DNA of 64,000 bases from Rhizobium grahamii CCGE 502 (lineage in GTDB: Bacteria > Pseudomonadota > Alphaproteobacteria > Rhizobiales > Rhizobiaceae). The stretch's first letter is position 1; each line of letters opens with the position of its first letter. Below are positions 25,521 to 33,664 of the stretch, one piece after another. The translations under genes were made by a program, and so were the position numbers. The notes beneath the pieces are model-generated. The model searched no databases. It saw only the letters and a program-made list of their open reading frames with translations, and was not told the DNA's origin. The stretch covers positions 124,001 to 188,000 of the forward strand of contig NZ_AEYE02000031.1 of NCBI RefSeq assembly GCF_000298315.2. Direction: 5' to 3'.

Positions 25521-26954
25521 CTACTGTGCGGTAACCTGTTGGAGCGCAGGCACCATTTCTATCGGAGGCGGATTCCACTTCCCTGTGAGCGCTTCGCTTG
25601 CCGGTCCGTAGAGGCGCATGGTCAGGTTGAATGACCCGGCGGGTGCCGGTAGCCAGTTCGCTTCCTTGTCCTCGCCTGGGCTCTTGTTCTGGAAATAGAG
25701 ATCAAGCGACCCGTCAGCGTTGTAGACGAACGGCATCCAGCTGCTGACGGCAAAGCGGTTGAGGCTGTTGCCGACCTGGAATCCCTCCGGATCGTAAAGC
25801 GTGATCGACCAGAACGCCTTGACTGGCGGCAGGTTCGCCTTGTCGAAATGAATCTTGTAGCTGTTCATTCCGTTTAGCGGGTTTCCCTTTTCGTCGCCGA
25901 GATTGAGCGGATAGATTGCGTCCTCCGGCAGGTTCGCCCCGAGGCCGAGCTGCGCGACGATCGCCCGCTTCAGATAGTAATTGCCGTAGACGCCCATCGT
26001 GTCGGTGTTCATCGACCAGTTGTTGGCCACGCGCGCAAGCGTCGGGATTTTCCACTCCATCAGCTTCTGTGCTTCGGCCGGGACATCCTTCAAGGCGGCG
26101 GCGATTTCAGGGCTGACCTTGCTCTTGTCGAAACTCTTGCCGGGTTCCATTCCGATCCGCTTCATCCGGCTTATGATCGGCTGGTCGGTGGCGTGCGGCG
26201 GATTGACCTTCAGCAGCTCCGCCGCATAGGCAAAGAAGTCCTCCGCCGCCATCCCGTCCACCGTCTTCTTTGGCGGGGTTTTCATGTCAATGTCAGGATT
26301 GATCGTGACCTTGGCGGGTTCGGCCGTCTTGCCCCATTGCGACAGCGGTGTGACCGTGTAGCCGGCCTGGATCTTGTGAACGGCGTCGTAATCGGGCGGC
26401 CCATCCGTTTTCGTGCGTCCGATGACCCAGACATAGGGTGTCGGCGCGTCGATCCTTTGGGTTCCGGCGGGCAGGTCCTTGCCCGTCCAGCCCGGGGGCA
26501 CAACCGCAAAATCGGCCTTCGCGGTTCCCGTCGTGCGCCAGCCCGGCGAGGCGAACACATCGGACCACATGTCCAGCATCGGCAGCAGATAGTAGCGCCC
26601 GTTCGTGTCGGGAGCTGAAACGATCATCGGTTCCTTGGTCATATCAAGCCAGGCGACCGAGTAGAGCGTGTCGAAATTCGGCCGAACGACATCCCTGAAT
26701 TCCGCTGTCGGAAACTCCGGAACGTTGGTGAACGTGTTGGCCGGACCTCGACCCATCGTCTTGCCGGCTTCGACGTTCGTGGCTTGTGCGCGGGTTAGAT
26801 CCATGGTGACCAGCGGATAGAGATAGAGATAGGCATCGACGCCGATCGCTGATGCTTCCTCTTTTGTCAGGGTGTCCTCTGCGGCGACCTGGTCGCTCAG
26901 GCACGCGCCGGATAAAAGCAGGCCAATTGTAAGGGTGATGAAATGCGATCGCAT
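25521..26954 (-). CDS. DUF1254/DUF1214 exported protein
   Basis: 477 residues from ATG 26954, with GGGAGG seven bases upstream (a longer ATG at 26987 lacks a site). A signal peptide covers residues 1-25 (MRSHFITLTIGLLLSGACLS, cleavage near VAA). The N-terminal half is DUF1254 (YLYLYPLVTMDLTRAQATN, RPNFDTLYSVAWLDMTKEP, YYLLPMLDMWSDVFASPG). The C-terminal half is DUF1214 (NYYLKRAIVAQLGLGANLPE, KAFWSITLYDPEGFQVGNSL, WLPAPAGSFNLTMRLYGP). These two-domain periplasmic proteins are widespread and have no established activity. The gene is monocistronic, divergent from soxB. Confidence 0.88.
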   Translation of the reverse strand: MRSHFITLTIGLLLSGACLSDQVAAEDTLTKEEASAIGVDAYLYLYPLVTMDLTRAQATNVEAGKTMGRGPANTFTNVPEFPTAEFRDVVRPNFDTLYSVAWLDMTKEPMIVSAPDTNGRYYLLPMLDMWSDVFASPGWRTTGTAKADFAVVPPGWTGKDLPAGTQRIDAPTPYVWVIGRTKTDGPPDYDAVHKIQAGYTVTPLSQWGKTAEPAKVTINPDIDMKTPPKKTVDGMAAEDFFAYAAELLKVNPPHATDQPIISRMKRIGMEPGKSFDKSKVSPEIAAALKDVPAEAQKLMEWKIPTLARVANNWSMNTDTMGVYGNYYLKRAIVAQLGLGANLPEDAIYPLNLGDEKGNPLNGMNSYKIHFDKANLPPVKAFWSITLYDPEGFQVGNSLNRFAVSSWMPFVYNADGSLDLYFQNKSPGEDKEANWLPAPAGSFNLTMRLYGPASEALTGKWNPPPIEMVPALQQVTAQ

Positions 26955-27376
26955 GACTAATCCTCCCAGAGACCGGACAGCGGGCATCGTGCCGTGTCGG
27001 CCGGTTTCATTTATGCCAGATCGGACACTAACCCATGCGGCGCCGACGTCTGGCCTATGAATGTTGTCACTGCTGCCGACTCGAAACCCTCAACGCGCAA
27101 AAGGAGCGCGTGGCAGCGCGTGAACTATGCGCCTAAAAATTGTAAGTGCAAACAGTCTAAAATAACGGGTATGACAGGGAGAAGACATTGCTGGCGTGTG
27201 CAGCATCCCGGCTGGCGTTTGCTTTGACGCGGCAAGACTGCGTGACCCCATTCATTCTTGTCGAGTGTCAAAACAAAAGCCGGTCCGCGTCGCAAAAGAA
27301 ACGTTGTGCCGCTTTTTGATTTGCGATTTGTATGGCCGACGAGAAGGGAACTTTCCCTTGAAGGAGATGAAGGCGG
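26955..27376. other. Intergenic region between the DUF1254 gene and soxB
   Basis: 422 bp between divergent genes; should contain both promoters. I find no EcfG motif, strong palindrome or credible small gene; short frames here lack ribosome sites. The soxB ribosome site AAGGAG is at 27360-27365, with a second AGGCGG nearer the start. Confidence 0.5.
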
Positions 27377-28630
27377 ATGCGCAGATACTCGGTTTTTGCG
27401 GTGGCAAGGGAGGCCCTGAGAGGCCACAAGGGCTGGGACAAGCAATGGACTTCGCCGGAGCCGCGCGCCGAATACGACGTCATCATCATCGGTGGCGGCG
27501 GACATGGCCTGGGCGCGGCCTATTATCTGGCCAAGGAGCACGGCATCACCAATGTCGCGGTGCTCGAAAAGGGCTGGCTCGGCGGCGGCAATACCGGCCG
27601 TAACACGACCATCATCCGCTCGAACTATCTCTATGAAGAAAGCATGCACATCTACGAGCATTCGATGAAGCTCTGGGAGAACCTCTCGCAGGATCTCAAC
27701 TACAATGTCATGTACTCTCCGCGCGGCGTGATGATGCTGTCGCACAATGTGCACGATCAGCAGTCCTTCAAGCGCCATATCCATGCCAACCGTCTCTATG
27801 GCATCGACAATGAATGGCTGACGCCGGAGCAGGCCAAGGCTTATTGTCCGCCGCTCGATATCTCCGCCAGCGCCCGCTATCCGATCAACGGTGCCGCACT
27901 CCAGCGTCGCGGCGGCACGGCGCGCCACGATGCGGTTGCCTGGGGCTATGCGCGTGCGGCGTCCGATCGCGGCGTCCACATCATCCAGAACTGCGAAGTG
28001 ACCGGCATTCGCCGCGGCCCTGACGGTCGCGTCACCGGTGTCGAGACATCGCGCGGTTTCATCGGCGCCAAGAAGGTCGGCGTTTCGGCTGCCGGCCACA
28101 CCACCACGGTCATGAAGATGGCCGATGTGCGCGTGCCGCTGCAATCGAGCCCGCTGCAGGCGCTGGTCTCCGAACCGCTGAAGCCGATCTTCCCCTGCGT
28201 GGTCATGTCCAACACGGTGCATGCCTATATCTCGCAGTCCGACAAGGGCGAGCTCGTCATCGGCGCCGGCACCGACCAGTACAATTCCTACAGCCAGACC
28301 GGCGGCCTGCAGATCATCACGCATACGCTCGATGCCATCTGCGAGCTCTTCCCGATGTTCCGCCGCGTCAAGATGATGCGCCAGTGGGGCGGTATCGTCG
28401 ACAACACGCCGGATCGCTCGGCCATCCAGTCGAAGACGCCGGTTCCGGGGCTCTACGTCAACTGCGGCTGGGGCACCGGCGGCTTCAAGGCGACGCCGGG
28501 CTCGGCCAATCTCTTCGCGCACCTCATTGCCCGCGACGAGGCGCACAAGTTCAATGCCGGCCTGACGCTGGACCGCTTCCGCACCGGCCGTCTGATCGAC
28601 GAAGCCGCCGCCGCAGCCGTCGCGCACTGA
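27377..28630 (+). CDS. soxB: Sarcosine oxidase subunit beta
   Basis: 417 residues, standard for the heterotetrameric enzyme. The FAD motif IIIGGGGHGLGAAYYLAKEH is near residue 37; LGGGNTGRNTTIIRSNYL is the covalent-FMN/FAD region signature; C-terminal VPGLYVNCGWGTGGFKATPG closes the active site. The enzyme oxidatively demethylates sarcosine to glycine and formaldehyde, or 5,10-methylene-tetrahydrofolate when folate is present, in the cytoplasm. First gene of soxBDAG, with 12 bp to soxD. No glyA or purU is seen in the window. Confidence 0.95.
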   Translation: MRRYSVFAVAREALRGHKGWDKQWTSPEPRAEYDVIIIGGGGHGLGAAYYLAKEHGITNVAVLEKGWLGGGNTGRNTTIIRSNYLYEESMHIYEHSMKLWENLSQDLNYNVMYSPRGVMMLSHNVHDQQSFKRHIHANRLYGIDNEWLTPEQAKAYCPPLDISASARYPINGAALQRRGGTARHDAVAWGYARAASDRGVHIIQNCEVTGIRRGPDGRVTGVETSRGFIGAKKVGVSAAGHTTTVMKMADVRVPLQSSPLQALVSEPLKPIFPCVVMSNTVHAYISQSDKGELVIGAGTDQYNSYSQTGGLQIITHTLDAICELFPMFRRVKMMRQWGGIVDNTPDRSAIQSKTPVPGLYVNCGWGTGGFKATPGSANLFAHLIARDEAHKFNAGLTLDRFRTGRLIDEAAAAAVAH

Positions 28631-28642
28631 CACGAGGACATC

Positions 28643-28984
28643 ATGCTTCTTATCTATTGCCCATACTGTCAGGAAGAGCGCTCCGAGCTCGAGTTTCGCG
28701 GCGCCGGCGATGCGCATATCGCCCGCCCGACCAATATCGCCGAGATCTCCGACGAACAGTTCGAGGAGTTCTTCTTCCTGCGCGACAACCCGAAGGGGCT
28801 GATCTTCGAACGCTGGCGCCACCAGCACGGATGCGGCCGCTTCTTCAACGCGGCGCGCGACACGATCAGCGACAAGTTCATCATGACGTACAAGGCCGGC
28901 GAGCCGAAGCCCGATATCGGTGCTGCGGCCGCGCCCCATGCTCCCGTCGAGACCTATGAGCAGCTCGAAGGAGAAGCGAAATGA
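28643..28984 (+). CDS. soxD: Sarcosine oxidase subunit delta
   Basis: 113 residues. The zinc-binding pattern is visible: CPYCQEERSELEF near the N-terminus and HGCGRFFN near residue 68. FYLR-type SoxD core EEFFFLRDNPKGLIFERWRH is conserved. The small subunit binds zinc structurally within the alpha-beta-gamma-delta complex. The last four bases overlap the soxA start (ATGA), so translation is coupled. Confidence 0.93.
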   Translation: MLLIYCPYCQEERSELEFRGAGDAHIARPTNIAEISDEQFEEFFFLRDNPKGLIFERWRHQHGCGRFFNAARDTISDKFIMTYKAGEPKPDIGAAAAPHAPVETYEQLEGEAK

Positions 28985-31974
28985 GCGGCACGAACCGTAT
29001 CGCAGGCAAGGGTCGCCTGACGCCGGCCAGAACCGCGCGCTTCACCTTCGACGGCAAGAGCTACACGGCGCTCGAGGGCGATACCGTCGCCTCGGCGCTG
29101 ATCGCGAACAACATCCATCTCGTCGGTCGCTCGTTCAAGTATCACCGCCCGCGCGGCATTCTCTCTGCCGGTGCGGAAGAGCCGAACGCGCTGATCGACG
29201 TGTCGCGTGACGCCGCCCGCAAGCAGCCGAACGTGCGCGCCACGGTGCAGGAAGTGTTCGACGGCATGATCGTCGAATCGCAGAACCGTTTCCCCTCGCT
29301 CTCCTTCGATATCGGCGGCATCAACAACCTGATGTCCCCCTTCTTCGCCGCCGGCTTCTACTACAAGACCTTCATGTGGCCGAAGGCGGCATGGAAGCAT
29401 GTCTACGAGCCGATGATCCGCCGTGCGGCCGGTCTCGGCGTCGCGCCCAAGGAAGCCGATCCGGACCACTATGCCAGCCGTTATGCGCATTGTGACGTGC
29501 TTGTCGTCGGTGCCGGCGTTGCCGGTCTTTCGGCAGCGCTCGCGGCAGCGCAGTCAGGGGCCAAGGTCATCCTCTGCGACGAGCAGGCCGATGTCGGCGG
29601 CGCGTTGCGTTTTGACAGCGGCGCCAAGATCGACGGCCTCGATGGTTATGAATGGGCACAGAAGACGGTTGCCAGCCTGAAGGCGATGAGCAACGTGCAG
29701 GTTCTGACCCGCACCACCGCTTTCGGCTATTACAATCATAACTTCATTGGTCTCGCCGAGCGCGTGACCGATCATGTCGCAAACCCGAGCCGCAATCTGC
29801 CGCGCGAGCGTCTGTGGCAGCTGCGCGCCAAGCGCGTCATCCTCGCCAACGGTGCCATCGAGCGCCACATGGTTTTCCCGAACAACGACCGTCCGGGCAT
29901 CATGCTGGCATCGGCCGCGCGCATGTATCTCAATCAGTACGGTGTTGCCGTCGGCCAGAAGGTCGGCGTCTATACAGCGCACGACTCGGCCTACGAGGCG
30001 GCCTTCGACCTGAAGCGATCAGGTGTCGAGATTGCGGCGATCGTCGATTGCAGGCAGACGCCAGGCGCGGCCGTGCTCGCGGAAGCCCGTTCGCTCGGCA
30101 TCGATGTTCTCGCCGGCCAGTCGGTCGTCAACACCTCGGGCAAGCTGCGCATCAATTCGATGACCGTTGCCCGCAACGGCGGCGGCTCGCCGCGCAAGAT
30201 CGCGGTCGATGCGCTGCTGGTTTCGGCCGGCTGGACGCCTTCGGTGCACCTGTTCTCGCAATCGCGCGGCAAGGTCGCTTTCGAGCCGGAAACACAGCGC
30301 TTCCTGCCCGGCACCTATGCGCAGGATTGCCTCTCCGTCGGCGCTTGCAATGGCACCGACGACCTGCAGCAGACGATCGAGGAATCGCTTGCTGCCGGCG
30401 AACTGATGGCGCAGGCGGCGGGCAAGAAGGCGGGAGGCAAGATCAGCATCTCGTCCGAGCAGGCGCATCAGTGGACGGGTGGCATGATCGGTGCGGCGGA
30501 AGGGGCGGGGCCTGAGACCAGCGCCAAGGCCTTCATCGATTTTCAGCACGACGTCTGCGCCAAGGATATCCGCCTTGCGGTGCGCGAAGGGATGCACTCG
30601 ATCGAGCACATCAAGCGCTTCACCACCAACGGCATGGCCTCCGACCAGGGCAAGCTCTCCAACATGCACGGCCTGGCGATTGCCGCCGAGATGCTGGGCA
30701 AGGAGATCCCGCAGGTCGGTCTCACCACCTTCCGCGCGCCCTACACGCCGGTGACCTACGGGACGCTGATCGCGCATTCTCGTGGCGAGCTGTTCGACCC
30801 GACGCGCAAGACGCCGCTGCACCAGTGGGAAGAAGCCCAGGGTGCCGTATTCGAGGATGTCGGCAACTGGAAGCGTGCGTGGTTCTACCCGCGCGCCGGC
30901 GAAACCATGCACCAGGCGGTCGCCCGCGAGTGCAGGACGGCGCGCGATGTGGCCGGTGTGTTCGATGCCTCGACACTCGGCAAGATCGAGGTCGTTGGCC
31001 CCGACGCCGCCGCGTTCATGAACCTGATGTACACCAACGCCTGGGACACGCTGAAGCCGGGCAAGTGCCGCTACGGCATCATGACCCGCGACGACGGCTT
31101 CGTTTACGACGACGGTGTCGTCGGGCGTCTGGCCGACGATCGCTTCCACGTGACGACGACGACGGGCGGCGCGCCGCGCGTGTTGAACCACATGGAAGAC
31201 TACCTGCAGACCGAATTCCCGCATCTGAAGGTGTGGCTGACGTCTGTGACCGAGCAGTGGGCGGTTATCGCCGTGCAGGGTCCGAAGGCGCGCGAGATCA
31301 TCGCGCCGCTGGTCGAGGGCGTCGATATCTCCAACGAAGCCTTCCCGCATATGAGCGTTGCCGAGTGCACGGTCATGGGGGTTCCGGCCCGTCTCTTCCG
31401 CGTGTCGTTCACCGGCGAAACCGGCTTCGAAATCAACGTGCCGGCCGATTACGGCCAGTCGGTTCTCGAAGCCGTCTGGGCCAATGCCGAGCCGCTCGGC
31501 GCCTGCGTCTACGGCACGGAGACGATGCACGTTCTTCGCGCCGAGAAGGGCTACATCATCGTCGGCCAGGACACGGATGGTACCGTGACGCCTGACGATG
31601 CCGGCCTCAACTGGGCGGTCTCGAAGAAGAAGACGGATTTCGTCGGCATTCGTGGCCTGAAGCGCCCGGATCTGGTCAAGGAAGGCCGCAAGCAGCTGGT
31701 CGGCCTCGTCACCAAGGATCCGAAGATCGTGCTCGAGGAGGGCGCGCAGATCGTCGCCAACCCGAACGAGCCGAAGCCGATGACGATGCTCGGCCACGTC
31801 ACCTCGTCCTACTGGTCGGAAAACCTCGGGAAGTCGATTGCCTTCGCGCTGGTCGCCGGCGGTCGCAAACGGATGGGCGAAACGCTCTACGTGCCGATGC
31901 CCGACAAGACGATCGCCGTCGAGGTGACTGATATGGTGTTCTTTGACAAGGAAGGAGGCCGCATCAATGGCTGA
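28981..31974 (+). CDS. soxA: Sarcosine oxidase subunit alpha
   Basis: 997 residues, normal length. The N-terminal ~100 residues have the ferredoxin-like (Fer2_4) fold segment FTFDGKSYTALEGDTVASAL without FeS cysteines, as in the family. A pyridine-nucleotide-binding Rossmann motif VLVVGAGVAGLSAALAAAQ lies near residue 178 and binds NAD+. A C-terminal GCV_T-like tetrahydrofolate domain spans ~600-990 (KIEVVGPDAAAFMNLMYTN, RVSFTGETGFEINVPADYG, MGETLYVPMPD). It takes the methyl-derived carbon to folate. It overlaps soxD by four and soxG by eight bases. Confidence 0.95.
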   Translation: MSGTNRIAGKGRLTPARTARFTFDGKSYTALEGDTVASALIANNIHLVGRSFKYHRPRGILSAGAEEPNALIDVSRDAARKQPNVRATVQEVFDGMIVESQNRFPSLSFDIGGINNLMSPFFAAGFYYKTFMWPKAAWKHVYEPMIRRAAGLGVAPKEADPDHYASRYAHCDVLVVGAGVAGLSAALAAAQSGAKVILCDEQADVGGALRFDSGAKIDGLDGYEWAQKTVASLKAMSNVQVLTRTTAFGYYNHNFIGLAERVTDHVANPSRNLPRERLWQLRAKRVILANGAIERHMVFPNNDRPGIMLASAARMYLNQYGVAVGQKVGVYTAHDSAYEAAFDLKRSGVEIAAIVDCRQTPGAAVLAEARSLGIDVLAGQSVVNTSGKLRINSMTVARNGGGSPRKIAVDALLVSAGWTPSVHLFSQSRGKVAFEPETQRFLPGTYAQDCLSVGACNGTDDLQQTIEESLAAGELMAQAAGKKAGGKISISSEQAHQWTGGMIGAAEGAGPETSAKAFIDFQHDVCAKDIRLAVREGMHSIEHIKRFTTNGMASDQGKLSNMHGLAIAAEMLGKEIPQVGLTTFRAPYTPVTYGTLIAHSRGELFDPTRKTPLHQWEEAQGAVFEDVGNWKRAWFYPRAGETMHQAVARECRTARDVAGVFDASTLGKIEVVGPDAAAFMNLMYTNAWDTLKPGKCRYGIMTRDDGFVYDDGVVGRLADDRFHVTTTTGGAPRVLNHMEDYLQTEFPHLKVWLTSVTEQWAVIAVQGPKAREIIAPLVEGVDISNEAFPHMSVAECTVMGVPARLFRVSFTGETGFEINVPADYGQSVLEAVWANAEPLGACVYGTETMHVLRAEKGYIIVGQDTDGTVTPDDAGLNWAVSKKKTDFVGIRGLKRPDLVKEGRKQLVGLVTKDPKIVLEEGAQIVANPNEPKPMTMLGHVTSSYWSENLGKSIAFALVAGGRKRMGETLYVPMPDKTIAVEVTDMVFFDKEGGRING

Positions 31975-32515
31975 TACGGCAGTTCGCAAGTCGGTGCTCT
32001 CAGGTCGTCATGGTGGCTCGGCTACAGTACGGTTGACGGCGGCACCTGCCGCCACCCGCATCGCGCTCCGCGCACCCGCGGAGTCGCTGAAGGCTCTTTC
32101 ATCCGCGCTCGGTGTCACGGTTCCGGCCTCCCCGAAGACGTCAGGCCGCAAGGGTGGCCGTGCAGCCCTCTGGCTCGGGCCGGACGAATGGCTTGTCATC
32201 GACGAGGCCGGTGCAGACCTGATGGCGCCGCTCGCTAAGTCGGCCGTGCTGCATTCGGCAACCGACGTCTCGCACCGCAACGTCGCGATCGTCGTCTCCG
32301 GTCCCGGGGCGGAAGCGACAATTTCCGCGGGCTGCCCGCAGGATCTGTCGCTCGAGGCCTTCCCGGTCGGCGCCTGCTCGCGCACGCTGTTCGGGAAAGC
32401 CGAGATCGTGCTTTTCCGCACCGAGGACGATACTTTCCGCGTCGAGTGCTGGCGTTCGTTCGCGGATTTCGTTTTTGGCCTGCTGGCCGAGGGCGCCGAA
32501 GACGCGGGGCACTGA
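31967..32515 (+). CDS. soxG: Sarcosine oxidase subunit gamma
   Basis: 182 residues from ATG 31967, with GGAAGGAGG just upstream; the start lies inside the end of soxA. SoxG signatures are LWLGPDEWLVIDEAGA, HSATDVSHRNVAIVVSG and CSRTLFGKAEIVLFRTEDD, with the ending FRVECWRSFADFVFGLLAE. It is the accessory subunit of the heterotetramer, related to the folate-binding GcvT fold. A large hairpin follows 22 bp after the stop, marking the end of the operon. Confidence 0.92.
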   Translation: MADTAVRKSVLSGRHGGSATVRLTAAPAATRIALRAPAESLKALSSALGVTVPASPKTSGRKGGRAALWLGPDEWLVIDEAGADLMAPLAKSAVLHSATDVSHRNVAIVVSGPGAEATISAGCPQDLSLEAFPVGACSRTLFGKAEIVLFRTEDDTFRVECWRSFADFVFGLLAEGAEDAGH

Positions 32516-32537
32516 AGTGCAACCAAGATGCAATTAC

Positions 32538-32577
32538 TGATCGGGGGACGGTGCTCTTGTGCCGTCCCGCGATCAGC
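32538..32577 (+). terminator. Large hairpin after soxG
   Basis: Two stacked stems, CTGATCG / CGATCAG and GGGACGG / CCGTCCC, separated by one G-G mismatch, with a 10-base loop: 14 of 15 pairs. There is no T-run after it, so it may be an mRNA 3'-end stabiliser rather than a classical terminator. Confidence 0.5.
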
Positions 32578-32668
32578 TTCACATTGCAGGATTGCCGACA
32601 TTTGTGCCATCATCCGCTGGGCGTGGTCCTGATCTGAGCGCCATCGCAACGAATGCGGGGTGTCTTCG

Positions 32669-33064
32669 ATGAAGCTGCATCACGTTTCCATTGTCGTCAC
32701 GGATATCGACCGTTCGGTCGCCTTCTATCGCGATGTCTTCGGTCTCGAACAAATTGAGCGGCCAGCGTTCAGTACCGTTGGAGCTTGGTTCGCCTGTGGG
32801 GCGCTGCAGGTCCACCTCATCGTCCATCCGACCGGGAGCTTTCGGCGCGCAGCTACGATAGACACGGCGGACGGACATTTCGCGTTCCGCACCGATGACT
32901 TCGAGGGATGCATTCGTGGGCTGATCGCCAAGGGCTTTCGCGAGGATGCGCCCGAGGGCGATCCCTGGCGGTTACGCCTCAGACGCGAAGGACCGGCGGG
33001 CTTTCCGCAAGCCTATCTGCTCGATCCCGATCGCAACATCGTCGAGATCAACGGTGCGCCATAG
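32669..33064 (+). CDS. VOC-family (glyoxalase/bleomycin-resistance fold) protein
   Basis: 131 residues from ATG 32669 (GGGG eight bases upstream; GTG 32660 is an alternative). A single glyoxalase-like domain: LHHVSIVVTDIDRSVAFYRD at the start with metal-ligand His, HLIVHPTGS in the middle, and YLLDPDRNIVEINGA with the terminal Glu. Metal-ligand positions match the family, so it may be a Fe/Mn/Zn lyase, dioxygenase or thiol-transferase; no substrate clue nearby. It follows the sox hairpin and is convergent with the MaoC gene. Confidence 0.85.
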   Translation: MKLHHVSIVVTDIDRSVAFYRDVFGLEQIERPAFSTVGAWFACGALQVHLIVHPTGSFRRAATIDTADGHFAFRTDDFEGCIRGLIAKGFREDAPEGDPWRLRLRREGPAGFPQAYLLDPDRNIVEINGAP

Positions 33065-33091
33065 CGACACCGCGGAAGTCGGTTCGTAGGG

Positions 33092-33577
33092 CTAGGCGTC
33101 CTCAGGCCGATCCTTTGGGTCGAACTGGATGATGGTGATCCAGCGTGCGGTCAATGCCGGCTTCTTCTCGTTCTCGATCTCGATCGAGACTTCATAGGTC
33201 GTCATCAACATGCCGGCGCCGCGGAAACGGGCTTCGGCAAGGACAAAGTGGCCGCGGATGCGTGCCCCTGATTTGACCGGCGAGAGGAAGCGGACATTCT
33301 CGAAGCCGTAGTTGATGCCCATCGTCTGTTCGCGGACCTTCGGCAACCCGTTGTAGTTCATGGCCGAGAGCAGCGACAGGGTGAGGAAGCCGTGGGCAAT
33401 CGTGCCGCCGAACGGGCTCGCGGCGGCGCGCTCCGGATCGACGTGGATATACTGATGGTCGTTGGTCGCATGCGCGAACGCATCGATCATTGTCTGATCG
33501 ACGACGATCCAGTCCGAGAGGCCGGTTTCAGTGCCGACCAGCCCACGGACGTCCGCGAGCGAAATTTCCTTGACCAT
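33092..33577 (-). CDS. MaoC-like hotdog dehydratase (enoyl-CoA hydratase 2 type)
   Basis: 161 residues, single hotdog domain. The hydratase-2 catalytic motif is complete: Asp and His in AFAHATNDHQYIHVDPERA, followed by SPFGGTIAHGFLTLSLLSAM. The family hydrates enoyl-CoA to (R)-3-hydroxyacyl-CoA for polyhydroxyalkanoate or lipid metabolism, and includes rhizobial NodN. NodN identity is possible but the setting has no nodulation genes, so no symbol is given. ATG 33577 is 88 bp downstream of the glgX stop on the same strand. Confidence 0.88.
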   Translation of the reverse strand: MVKEISLADVRGLVGTETGLSDWIVVDQTMIDAFAHATNDHQYIHVDPERAAASPFGGTIAHGFLTLSLLSAMNYNGLPKVREQTMGINYGFENVRFLSPVKSGARIRGHFVLAEARFRGAGMLMTTYEVSIEIENEKKPALTARWITIIQFDPKDRPEDA

Positions 33578-33664
33578 TGATTCCTCATGAGAAAGCGGCT
33601 GCGCAAGCCTTACAATGGGATTGTGACGATTGCGACAAGGAATTGCAGGGTTGAACCCGGCTGA

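Noticed and set aside
27347-27375. GGAAC before soxB as an EcfG promoter
   Set aside because: No CGTT box at the required spacing.
30019-31989. 656-codon antisense frame over soxA
   Set aside because: High-GC codon bias leaves long antisense frames; soxA is unambiguous and the antisense product has no family features.
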